From the NCBI GenBank assembly GCA_015680685.1, contig MNCI01003010.1, positions 1 to 64,000 on the forward strand: a stretch of DNA of 64,000 nucleotides, in the 5' to 3' direction. The notes under the pieces are model-generated. The model made no database searches, was not told the origin of the DNA, and saw only the letters and a list, made by a program, of their open reading frames with translations. This document shows positions 13,035 through 24,514 of this stretch, piece by piece (position 1 is the stretch's first letter; the number at the start of each line of letters is the position of its first letter). Origin of the DNA: Gnetum montanum. Lineage: Eukaryota > Streptophyta > Gnetopsida > Gnetales > Gnetaceae. Position numbers and translations under genes: made by a program.

Positions 13035-13427
13035 CTTTACAATGAAACACACTACCATTAGGAACAGCAATGTAGACATACCAATGATGTAAGAGCAAAA
13101 AAAATAAAAAAATGCATGTAAAAATCCATTACGCAACACTAGAGTTCCTGTTACCTTGACTCCTAGAAAATCGCAGGTTACACTAGAAATGCATTACCAA
13201 GATCACCCAAACCCTTGCGACAGTGCAAGGTCCATCCCTAGCAATGATGATAAAAGTAACACCGCATATTACCCCAGTGTAACATGCAACTGAAAAATCA
13301 CAAAATTTTGAGCTTAGTACTTCTCGAACAAGAGGCAGGTCCCTGGGACCCACAGACCACCACGGCTACATCTGGTATCAAACATGGCAACTTCGGGGAT
13401 CAAAATACTTAATCTTAACTAAGTATG

Positions 13428-13830
13428 CATTCTCAGCGTATACACCTAGCATATACGCCCAAGTCTACATTCTCAACGTATATGCCCAGCGTATACGCTC
13501 AAAGTTCACATTCACAACGTATATGTCCAGCGTATATGCTCAAGCTCACAGCGTATATGCCCAGCGTATACGCCCAATGTTCACAACGTATATGTCTAGC
13601 GTATACGCTCAAGCTCACAGCGTATACACCCGATGTTCATAGCGTACATGACCAGCATACACACACGTCCAGCTTGTACGATTGATGTATATGCCCAGCA
13701 TGAAATCCCCAAAGACGACATGGAAATAGCACTACAGAGCAAGATTTGACACAAGGCAGCAACCATCAGCGTATACGCCAGCATCCATCAGCATATACGC
13801 CCACCAGATACAGCGTATATGCCTAACAAA
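13428..13830 (+). repeat. GCGTATACGC palindrome array in RT-C U3
   Basis: Imperfect copies of CAGCGTATACGCC are spaced by about 15-40 bases. GCGTATACGC is its own reverse complement, so each copy can bind a symmetric protein or fold on itself. The same array recurs at 30540-30960 and 60415-60835. Frames through it (YTPSVYAQ-like) are by-products of the repeat. Confidence 0.85.
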
Positions 13831-13920
13831 TGTAACATATTGTACACTTGTAAATTTTACGCTTTTGCACCCGGTCAACGTGCCGCGTGTCACCCAACCC
13901 GAGTCTAACGTCAAAACCTG

Positions 13921-13927
13921 TATAAAA
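13921..13927 (+). promoter_or_regulatory. TATA box of RT-C 5' LTR
   Basis: TATAAAA follows the palindrome array and is conserved at the same place in the 3' LTR (31048-31054) and in RT-E (60922-60928). Transcription would start about 30 bases later; the exact start is not shown. Confidence 0.7.
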
Positions 13928-14519
13928 GCCCAAATTTTTACTAGATCAAGGGTCGGTTGGCAAATTTTAGAGCGCACCAGAGAGCAAAGACGTTGAGAAC
14001 TAGAGTAGTAAACCTTATACGTTGGACAACCCTGTACACTGAGCATATAGCCTCTATGTTGGGCCTACAGTGTGAACTAGCCCACAGTCATCCTTGCATT
14101 CACTAGGGCTTTTCGTCCGCCTTGTGTCCCAGCCACAATTGCATTAGACCAGTGCATTATACTCTCATTTTGAAATGCCATTGTTACATTTTCTTCCTAA
14201 AATCATTTACAGTTTGCATTAATTGTTGCATGTATTCTGTTTACGCTTGTTTATGTCTACGCTTTGTTCGCATCAGTTACGCTTTTTACACTCTGATTTA
14301 CACCTGTTACGCCATTTACGTATAACCCAGCGTATAGCACTTCGGTGTATGTTCAGGGAAATCCTTGTCTGATCCTCATGCGGACCACTCAAGGTACTCT
14401 GCCTTCACTCATTCTAGCTCACCCTCAAGTGAAGGTAGAGTCTTCTGTGCGTGTCCTCTGATCCCTCGGTTTCTGTTTCCTTCCAGCTGGAGACCAACGA
14501 TTTTGGATGGTCCAGAAAT

Positions 14520-14538
14520 TGGCACTAGAAGGAGGGCC
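14520..14538 (+). other. RT-C primer binding site
   Basis: TGGCACTAGAAGGAGGGCC, five bases after the LTR end, aligned with the RT-A, RT-D and RT-E sites. The tRNA was not identified. Confidence 0.8.
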
Positions 14539-15312
14539 TTTGCCTTAAACTTGCTGTGCTTCAGAGCTTTCAACGTCTACGCTATTGAGTACATGTCGAC
14601 CCTTTTTGAAAATCTCCCAGTGTTTACGCTGTGCCATTTAAAACCTTACCTACAAACTATCCAGCGTCTATGTTGTTGAGCGTCTACGCTACTCCTTTTA
14701 AAACTCACCGCCTGCAAGCCTCCTAGCGTCTACGCTGTCAACCATATGCTGACTCTCTCTACAAAATCCCCAGCATTTACATTGCTAAATATACGTTGTC
14801 CGCTATACGCTGTAGACCCTGTCTATGCTATACGCTGACGCTGCACACTTTATGTTGTAGACTCTATCTACGTAGCATACACAACTCTGTTTACGCTGCT
14901 AACACACACGTTGCTCACCTTACGCTGTAAACTCTGCCTACGCTATACACAAAACTCTGTCTACGCTATATACGCCACCACTAAGTTTACGCTGAACATC
15001 CCATGTTGTAGACTTATTTACGCTGTCGTCCATATACACTACACTCTGTACGTTGTAACCCTGTTTACGCTGCACGCTAATGCTATATATGCTGCTTAGC
15101 GTATACGTTGTGCGATTTACGCCGTAGATTCTCTACGCTGACATTATACGCTGTATACCTATACGCTGTCTACGCTGTCACTATACACTGGTTGTTGAAG
15201 CCTATACGCTGAGACCCAATCTATACGCTGTACACTACCCACGTAGGTATACACTGCACTAAGTACACTGACTTCACATCTCTACATCATGACACATTCT
15301 CAATAGGTCATC
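14539..15312 (+). repeat. RT-C leader with TTTACGCTG repeats
   Basis: The untranslated leader contains many TCTACGCTG, TTTACGCTG and TATACGCTG words, mostly in one orientation, spaced by about 10-40 bases. The leaders of RT-E (61540-62182), RT-D and RT-A are built the same way with their own versions of the motif. No long coding frame is supported. Confidence 0.8.
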
Positions 15313-18300
15313 ATGAATACCACAAACACCACCGCTACAACCACCCAAGTCATTGACATCATAGGCACCATGGTTGTCCAATAGCCCGTGGTCCAACAGC
15401 TCGCAGTACAATCCATAGTGGGGCCTCACCGGTCTCTTAGGTTGCAAGGGAGGAATCCATCATCCAACATCATAACCCAAGACCAGTACAACTTCATATG
15501 CGTAAAGATACAAGCCGGCCTAGCTGTGGACCGAACCGAAATAGAAGTCAAGAGGCAGTACGAACTCTTCTATAGGGGGAAATGAGAGTTCATCCCTTCC
15601 TTGTATGATATCATCCCTCTTCCAGAGCCTTACTCTGAGCTCATCACACAACTCCTCCTGCAAAGGAGCCAATCTCTGGATCAGCCTGTAGTAGATCCTC
15701 AACCAGAAGAGGAGGATGAGTTCGCTGCCCAATCCGAACATGAAGACTCATACCACACCCTTAGCCCACAAACCCATATCAACCCCATGTTTCATTCAGG
15801 CATAGGGGAAATCATGCCCCTTCAACCCCTCACGTTCACCCAGGCGCAAATACCTCCACCAGAAACATCAGCACTTGTTCATGTTCCCCCTTCAAGCCAC
15901 CCGCAAATCAACACGTTCCCTCTCGCTATCCTTCCTGTTGCAACTGTAAGTCCATCCTTGCAAGTAGCACCCCCTCATAATAATGTCAGAGTAACCTTCC
16001 TGCCTCGAGTGATCGGGATGCCACATGTGATACTGGCATCTATGTCCGTTCACTATATCCCCCACATCCAAATGCATGGAGCCCCTTCCACTGCTGTAAC
16101 CCAATAGGGGGTTCCTCCACAAAACATGACCAGGCAATGGGTAGTGATGGGTGCTCAATCACATCAACCCCCTCACTACAACATGCCACCTCACATGATT
16201 CCACCGGCCAATATTCCTCAAGGGCAACCACAACAACAACAACCCATCGCTTACAATGTGCCACCCTTAGCACCACCTGCTCTAAACATTCCACAAGTAC
16301 AACCACCAACTACACAGCTTTCAGCCTTCCAACCTACTATTCAACAATCTAATCTGTACGCTATACCATATCCTCAGGCTGTCACCTCACCTAGCATCCA
16401 AGACTGGGCAGATGCTAAAAAACTAATGCAAGAGCTAACTGATGAGGTCAAACGCCTCAGAGACCCCATCATCTCTTACGTTCCGCCCCTAACCTTGCCC
16501 AAAGGTATATCATTACCTACGCTAACTAAATATAACAGGGAAACAAACCCCAATGCTCACCTTATAACATTTAGATTGGAATGCGCATTGCTCCAGGCAT
16601 GGCCCCATGCCATTTTACGAGTGTTCCCTATGTCCCTCGCAGGGAGAGCACTTGATTGGTACCAAGCCTTGCCAAGAAATTCCATCTTTTCCCTGGAAGA
16701 GTTGTTGCATCAATTTGTAACTAGGTTCAAGTATAACTTGAAACCTGAGGTGACACTTGATAGCCTTATATAGGTTAAACAAGCACCTCTGGAACCTATA
16801 CAAAAGTTCATCCAGAGGTGGAGTGCCACTCTCAATGAGCTACACGAGCCAATCCCCCAGACATATCTGCTCACCATTCTAAAGGGGGCTGTTAATGACT
16901 TTTTCAAATCCAAGTTATATTATCTCAATGCGCGTAACCTTAATTAAGCCTTTGTGCAAATTAAAAATATAGAGGAGGCGGCTCAAAATAGCCACGATGC
17001 TACGTATCTAGCCTTTAAAAATCAACACAGTAAAAAGGATAAAGAAAAGGGTAAAGCGAATATAGTGGCAATAGCAGAAATGAAACAAGCAAATGTAGCA
17101 CAACAAAACAAACCATCGGTGGCCCCTACTAATTATACTAAACCTACTCCCGTGACTACACCAGAATCATCATCATCGTAGAACCCAACAAAAAACCATA
17201 CAAGAAACTTTGAGAGGAAAGAACCTTCCCAATACACGCCATTGCTTATGAAGCCATCCCAGCTATTTGACTAACTCCTGAAGGCTGGGTTAATGAAACA
17301 CAAACAGTTATTCCTCGCGGTCATCCAGAGACATGATCGGTTCTGTCAACTCATTCAGAACCCTAGCTTAGCAACACTAGATGAGCCTCTAGTACCCAAA
17401 GGTTTTAGAATGGATCGCTTTTGTGACTATCACCAACGTAACGGGCATGGCATGGATTACTGTTTCACCCTGAAGTAAGACATACAATGAATGATCGATG
17501 GAGGCCAAATCACCTTTGACGAGGCCAACCCGGTCCAACCGCAGAACCAGGCTATGGGGGTGTATAAAGACCCTCTGAATACCAAAGAGGCATTGTACAT
17601 TATTAACACAATCTGCCTAGATAATGAACCTGAAACGTCGACCATTAACACCATCTACTCTGACTATGAACAACAAACTCCTAACAAGTCATTTGTAGTA
17701 CGTATTCCTCCTACTGCATTAACATCCATGCCTCAATCATCATACACTCCATAGCAGCCATATGTTGTCCACGTACCCCCCGCTGTAGCGACTTCTAACA
17801 CCCCGACACGCGAAAAATCATACGTGGTGCGTGTCCCTCCCACTGTCACTACCTCAAACCTACGAACCTCCCCTACTAGGCCTGTCCCTTACATAGTCCG
17901 AGTACCATCCGCAGTCGCAACAGCGGAGGTCCAACCCCCACTTAAACCAACCCCATACGTCGTTAGGACACCTGAAAGTCCTAATGATTACCAATCCTCC
18001 ACCTCCCAAATGAAAAGTAAACCCAGTCCTTACGTCATCAGGGTGCCCAGCCAACCTTCTGCTCAACCAGATCCAACTATCCAATCGCAACCTCACTTGA
18101 CTCTATATGTAGTACGAATCCCAAGGCAACCTGAGGCCTCAAAACCAACCATGCCCCCATGCCACATGCGAGAACGCTTAGCGGATAAGCTTACGCATGA
18201 ACACTTGGAGAAGGAGCGTCAACGGTTAGCTGTAGGGCCACCTAAACCCACTCCACTTAACGCAGTACCCATGACACCACCTAACAATCAACCAAACACA

Positions 18301-19476
18301 GGACATGAAGGCGAACCATCCCGAAAATAGGATATGTCTGAATCAACAATCCTGAGTCAAAACAAGAAACAAACGATGCACGAAATAAAACTATTGGGCC
18401 CAATGGACCAAGTCACCACCAACAAAAATGCGCCCAACAGTAGAGACTTAGCAACAGCCTTAACACAAGTGATGCAAGCACTCAAACAAAAGAATACCTC
18501 ATTAAGCTTGTATGACTTAGTTCTAACATCTCAAACGCATCACGAAGCTTTGGTGCGTATGTTGATGTCGATCTCAGTAAGCGAGGACTTGCCTCCAAAT
18601 GAACCTTCCATTCATGCGGTAATGTACTTGCCCCCAGGGACAACTTCCAAACCATTAAGTTTCCACAATGATAACATCAAGGTGGATAAGAAAACAGGGG
18701 AGATAACAATGGCCCCTATGTTCATAACAATATGTGTAAACCAATTCAAAATACATAGGGTCCACGTAGATGATGGAGCTGCCACAAACGTAGTACCATA
18801 TCCCATCATCAAATAGCTAGGGCTTACAGAGTTAATTAGACCAACTGCAACAACATGCCTGAAATCATTCAGCGGGTCACGTGTGATAGTTAAAGGCACC
18901 ATCAACTTAGACTTCATAGCAGGGGACCAATTCCCCACATCCACAGACTTCATAGTAATCGATGAAATGCCAGGATTCAACCTAATATTAGGGAGGCCTT
19001 GGTTGGCCCAACTCAAAGCAGTCTCATCTCCTATACACCAAGAGATTCATCTGCCTTATGAAGGTGGTGAAATCATCATACATGGGGAAGCTGCTACACC
19101 CATCATTTCATCATACATGGACACAGATCAAGGCTCAGAGGTTAAGCTCGAAGAGCCTAGACCAAACGATATAAATGAGCCACAACTGGTAGGTGGTAAT
19201 CCTTTGAACATGGAAGAAAACCCACCTAAAATAGGAATACCCAGGCTCGACATTGTACATACACCTCCTTACTTAGAAACAACACCTAACACAGAATTCA
19301 CAATAAATACCAAAACTTAAGAAAACACTGACGTGGGAACCATTCCGTTAGATGTCCCTTGGGCCGAATTACCATTCAATGTAATTAGCGAAGGGGACGC
19401 TGAATATAGAATTGTACCCGCTAACTCCACTCCCAACGTTAAAATGTGAAAAGTCAAAAAATTATTAAACCGATAA
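15313..19476 (+). pseudogene. gag-pro: RT-C gag-pro
   Basis: A single frame of about 1,388 codons with no frameshift but more than a dozen stops, most of them at TAG or TAA where related copies read CAG or CAA. In order: an N-terminal region with QYNFICVKIQAG, a Pro/Gln-rich stretch, the capsid domain (about 16490-16940, TKYNRE, AGRALDWYQALP, LNELHEPIPQTYLL), a CX2HX4HX4C zinc knuckle (17421-17463), repeated P-Y-V-V-R-V-P peptides (17680-18140), and the aspartic protease (VDDGAATNV near 18767; LILGRPWLAQL near 18985). The product would be the Gag-Pro polyprotein that builds particles and processes itself. The start at 15313 is the first in-frame ATG and is shared with RT-E. A TAG at codon 24 is also shared with RT-E. 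Confidence 0.92.
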
Positions 19477-19477
19477 A

Positions 19478-19735
19478 AAAAATAATAATAACTAGTCTAA
19501 AACGACGCTAAACTACAACTTGTCCGGAATGACGTTAAACTATCATGTCCACAATGACATAAAACTAGCCACAATCAGAAATGGTCGATCAACCGAGAAA
19601 TCCATCCATGTTATTCGAAATGTTCCTTGTTTACGACCGGGGCACAAAATGGCCTTAAACTACACATGTGGCCTGAAATGGCCTTAAACTAGTGCGAATT
19701 TGGCCTGAAATGGCCTTAAACTAGATCACACACTT
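19478..19735 (+). repeat. TAAACT array after RT-C pro
   Basis: About six units of ATGACGTTAAACTA or ATGGCCTTAAACTAG lie just past the gag-pro stop. The last three are GGCCTGAAATGGCCTTAAAC. Confidence 0.8.
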
Positions 19736-20053
19736 ATACTTTCTTTCCTCTTTCGTTTATCGTTATACTTCGACTTATGATTACATATGTACATTACTCC
19801 TAAAAAACATAAAAATAAAAAATAAAAAAGACAAACCAAAGCATTTTACATCACCGTGTCATGTTTACGATTAAACTCAAAATCAACAAAAACAACTTTT
19901 CATATATATACATGCAATGATGTACAATTACAAGAGTTAACTGTTTTCATCCATCTGTAACATAACTCGAAGTTCCCGATTTACAATTCCTGCATAAATT
20001 TGAGTCAGAGTAGTTTCACAACAAAACACAATGATAAAAATACTAAAACAAAA

Positions 20054-23000
20054 CTAAGCGTCTGGGATGGGAGGATCGTCTCCTTTAGATCCGCTGGCAT
20101 CAAGGGCCCCCACTCCACTGGGGCTAGCCTCTTGGACATCATCGCCTTGATCCTGAAAATACAAAAGGAGACAATCAACGTAAGAACAAGGGAAAGGAAA
20201 AATTTCAAACATTATTTAGCAAACCAATTTCCTAATAACACAATGCTTACCATAGGAGATCCCCCTAAACCGAATTCCAGCCGGTGAAGGATTTTCTCTT
20301 CTAAGACACTAGTCCAATCGATCCCATCAAGGCCTAGGTCGACATCTACCAAGGCCTTCTCCTTGTCAACAACTGACCAGGTAGGACGCTTTAGAGGGAA
20401 TTCACCCATTGACACCTCCCCAGAAGTGGTTGTAATCACCCTTGTAGGCGACTCCATCTCAATAGTTGTGTTTTGAGTGAAGGTATCAAAAGCAAAGCGC
20501 AGACCCAATCCCTCCACAAATATTTCCAATTGACGCTTTTCAATGGACACTTCCTTCAACGATTTTTTGTAATGATGTTTGTGGTTCTTTTCATCCTGAC
20601 CCCATTTGTGTACCTTGGAAGTGAAAGCTTTCAAATCTTGACACTTGAGGTTCAGCAAATCTATTTGGGCCTTACGCTCTACCAGTCTTCGAGTCAGTGA
20701 CGCGTGACGATTGAGCAAATTCCAATACCTGGTATACGTGACCTCGGATGTCCGCCAAGAGCAATCACCACTTAGTTTAGTAGAGGCGAACTCGTACCGA
20801 GCCTTGAGATCATCATGTTGAACTGACAACTTGGAGACTTCCTTCTCCTTTGCTTGAATTTGCAACCACAACTATTCGACGGAACGCCTACAGGTCCACA
20901 GCGACTTGGCATTATGAACGAGACCTTCCGCTACCTCTTCATAAATAGGCCTTGGCACCTACTTGACTTCTGGCGATAATGTGGGGAAACTCTCTATGCT
21001 AATCGTCTCAGAAGGATCCCACCTCAGTTTGGCACCTATGCACATGAAAAGAACAGATGTTAAAATGACAAAAACAGGGTGTGAAACTCTAAAACTGCAA
21101 ATAATTCAAAACATTTATACCTATTTTAGGGTGGGCCTTCTGAATTCGTTCAACAACTTCTTCAGTGATTCCAGCCACAAAATCCATCTTACTCAGAATT
21201 TCTATCCAAGTAAATGGCCCACGAGTGCGGGACGGACTAACCTCCACGGTCCTTTCAGAGGGAACCATTTTCATGGGTACGTCCAGCCACGTCGTCCTGG
21301 TTTCACTATCTTCATCTGGAAAAGATGAAAACAAAAAAGTAAAATACCATGGAAACAACAGCTAACAAAGTAACATAAAATAAAATAAAAAAGAAAACAT
21401 ACCGTGCTCCTTGTCACCTTTTGGGGGATCACCTAAGTCCAACTTTCCATTAAGAAAGCTGCTGAACATTTGATCAACACCACCCTGGTCATCCAACAAC
21501 TCAGTTTCTATGGTGTCTTCCTTCAACTCTTCTATTCCTCCTCCCTGATCTTTCTCCACATTTTCCTCCTTAGTATTTCACTCCATGTTAGTCTCCTCCT
21601 CTTCAGTAATAGTCACTAATGCCTGCTTCCTCACTTCTCGAGTCAAGTCTAAAGGTATCAGTGGCATGTAAGCAGTCAAAGTAAAAATTATGAACAAAAT
21701 GAAAACAATAAAGCAATAAGTGTACTGAGTCTACTTATCTTGGACAAGCATCTTGAATCGTATGCGCTTCACTCGTGGCTTGTTGACATTCGAGGCTTCC
21801 TCGATTGAGCGTTCGCGCTTTGTTAGCTTTGACTTGGCCTTGCCAACGGTCTCTTTGATGACCCGTTCTGCTCTTTTCGCAGTATAGGGTATGTCATCTG
21901 GCTTCAATCCTAAACTATCACATGTGTGGATTGACGTACCAGATGACCCCCTGTTGTAATAGACACGGATTCATCAATTCCCTCAGGCACATCTTGGGAC
22001 TCGGCAACTTCAAACAAGTGGTTGATCCATGGGCGGGATAGTTGATCCCGATCCCATAGAACATACTTAATGTCTACGTGAACTACTAGAAAATCGGCTA
22101 AGTGACGAAGGTAACTAGCAAAGAAGGCAAAGGTGAAGTGGGACTGCGCCTTGACATTCGAGCACAATCGTACTATCTCCTTATGCAGGCCCGACAACAA
22201 AAATTGGGCCCAATTATAGCGCATTCAGTTTTCTAGGACAGTTCGCATGATACGTACAACTTCGACCCCAAGACTCCGCACCTGGGAAAGGGATTTGGGG
22301 AATACCCATGCCCTAAACAGGGGATATAGTTCATTCACCTCCTCAACCTTTGATTTCCCCTACATTGGGAATCCTTTGGCACCCTTGGCCATGCCCAACC
22401 AGTCCTCCAATTCACGAACCGTTTGGAGCTTTTTATGAGCCCTGTCTAAAACTACACTTATACCATTTTCCGGTACCCTAAATAAGTTTAAAAAGAATTC
22501 AGGCGACAGATGGAAAACTACCTTAACACCCTTACTCCAGATGTTGTAGTAGGAGACAGACTCGTTGAAGGAATCCACGATCCCGATCATTTCCACTATT
22601 AACACATCAGGGCTCGGGGTCGTAAAGAGCTCCATGAGGCTAGCATTGTCTAAACAACGAACGATGGATGGCGGAGCGTGGGTACGCAACCATTTTTGGG
22701 CCTTACTAACCTCCCCAAACTTCATCGACAGCATAGTCTCAGTTTGTCCCGTTGTAACAGGGTCCTCGCCAGAAGGTACATCAACTGTAGAGACAATTTG
22801 AAATCATCATATCAGTGCACATATAGGAAATGTTGTCATTTATTGTCAGTTGTGGACTTGGATGTGCTGCCCAAGCCAGAGTCACGGGGGAAGACTGGTC
22901 CCTTGTCTGACCAATCTTCATGTAACCATCCATGAGCTCGGCACATTGCGAACGCTCTAGAGAACTGTTTGTGAAAATGAACGATAACACCCTTTGTTTG

Positions 23001-24500
23001 AGCTAATATGGCTCCACGAAGGGTGGGACCTGCCATAAATGCCTCTAGAGCGGTGCAAGCTAGAGCAAGCCCATCATCCTCAATGCACGTTCCGTCTGGG
23101 TTAACTTTAGGCCTACAAATGAATGGATGTCAAAGCAGAAGCAAATGCCGAACGGCAAAAAGAAACAACAAACTTAAATGATCCTACCTATCTACCCAGT
23201 ACACTGTGCCAGGGGGATTCTGGAACAGTGTGTGCATGCACATAGCTAATAATAAAGTGTTGTTGAGGTAGTCCTGTCCTCGCGGCAATTGTGCCCACAC
23301 GCGCGCTAACGAGAGTGTAGACCTGGGCCCACGAGAAGAACCATCCTCATTCACAAGTGGCCCCTCATCGATGTCTTCTATGAAGACCATGACATCCTCC
23401 ATGGCTCTCAGCAGCATGGCCTCAAGCACGCTCCACACCACCAATTCACTTAGGTGTGACCAGATAACCACTTCGAAATTGTCCAGCATGAAGGCCAGGA
23501 ATTCACACGCACCTTCTCTGAACTAGACCCTATTGTTGTCAACAGTTAGATCCGGGGTAGGGTCATCAGCCTCAATGGGGCCAAACCATGTTAGCACCCC
23601 AACGAGCTCAATAATGAGGAGAAAAGGCTTAGTGTCCCTGCAAGCAACTAGGATGCCACCATAAATCAGCCATGCATCAAAATGACACAAAAAACAAAAG
23701 TTCATATTGTAAACTAACACTTAGAAAAAAATTGCTAACTGTTTACGCTCGACGTATATGCTGCCTAACTCAGCGTATACGCTATCAAAAATTGTTTACG
23801 CTCGACGTATACGCTGCTTAACCTGGCATATACGCTGACAATGAACTGTTTACGTTGTCGACTGAACCATTTACGCTCAGCGTATACGTGGCAGAAATCC
23901 TCAGCGTATACGCCATAGAAGCCTTTAGCATAAATAGTCTAAGCTGGACACCGTACAAACAGTTTACGCTGAATCCTGTGCAAATAAGTTTATGCCAAAA
24001 ATAATTTACATGAAAACAGGTCTACTCTGAATCCCACTTGAGATGAATTAAATGTTTATGCTCAGCGTATGCGCTGTAGAAACCCTCAGCGTATACGCCA
24101 TAACAGCGTTCAGCATTTACGCTGATAAAATCATCTACGCTTCATGCAAGAAGAAGTGTTTACACTATGCACTGATAAAACAGACTACGCGATGACAGTC
24201 TATGCTATCGAGATTCTCTACGCTGTGAACTTATGCTCGGCGTATATGCCGAAACCCTCTACGCTAACTCTCTACGCTCGGTGTATACGCCGAAGCCCTC
24301 TACGAGACTATTTATGCTACGAAACATGCACAAACAAAAATAACTAACAAAGGTAGGATCAGAGCCTACCTGTGTGACGATCCAGGCCACGATGGAATCC
24401 TTGGCCTAGGCAAGCACTCCAACATGGCCTCTCTCTCCTCTGTGAAGGTCAAGTCAGGTCCCTTCCTCCCCTAACCTTCCACTTCCTTTCCTTTGCCCAT
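20054..24500 (-). pseudogene. RT-C antisense eight-exon gene
   Basis: Minus-strand exons placed by frame, consensus borders and homology with RT-B: 24370-24500, 23188-23637, about 22850-23112, 21739-22784, 21403-21648, 21121-21315, 20250-21035, 20054-20152. Exon 1 starts MGKGKEVEG. Exons 2-3 resemble the FCP1/NIF phosphatase fold: LIIELVGVL, FREGACEFLAFML, VVIWSH, NNTLLLAMCMHTL, DDGLALACTALEAF. The nucleophile Asp is Glu and the later Asp pair is absent. Exon 4 is a conserved core (ELFTTPSPDV, FRVPENG, ELEDWLG, RYNWAQFL, RPWINHLFEV) followed by basic KPRVKRIRFK. Exon 6 has heptad-like charged helices; the last exon is acidic (QGDDVQEASPSG). Exon 1 ends in phase with exon 2. Stops occur in exons 1, 2, 4, 5 and 7, and the exon 4 donor reads ATAAGT. 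No function is proved; a nuclear regulator is inferred. Confidence 0.75.
23738..24345 (-). repeat. ACGC motif array in intron 1 of RT-C antisense gene
   Basis: TTTACGCTC, GACGTATACGCTG and full GCGTATACGC palindromes fill intron 1, matching the words used in the LTR and leader of the same element. RT-D has a CTCACGCTG array in the same intron. Confidence 0.8.
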
Positions 24501-24514
24501 CTCAACATCCTCTA

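Larger units (their letters stand above)
13291..14514 (+). repeat. RT-C 5' LTR
   Basis: It begins TGAAAAATC, ends GGTCCA and aligns along its length with 30405-31641. U3 holds the GCGTATACGC array (13428-13830), a TATA box follows at 13921, and the R/U5 side carries further TTTACGC words (14230-14340). Confidence 0.92.

Noticed and set aside
13425-13685. Frames reading YTPSVYAQ-like repeats
   Set aside because: They are translations of the GCGTATACGC array and appear in several frames.
20000-22935. Plus-strand frames across the RT-C antisense gene
   Set aside because: The minus-strand exons align with RT-B and have splice borders; the plus frames do not.
20054-24500. Antisense gene as an independent host gene caught between elements
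   Set aside because: The same gene sits at the same place in RT-A, RT-B and (as remnants) RT-D, so it belongs to the element.
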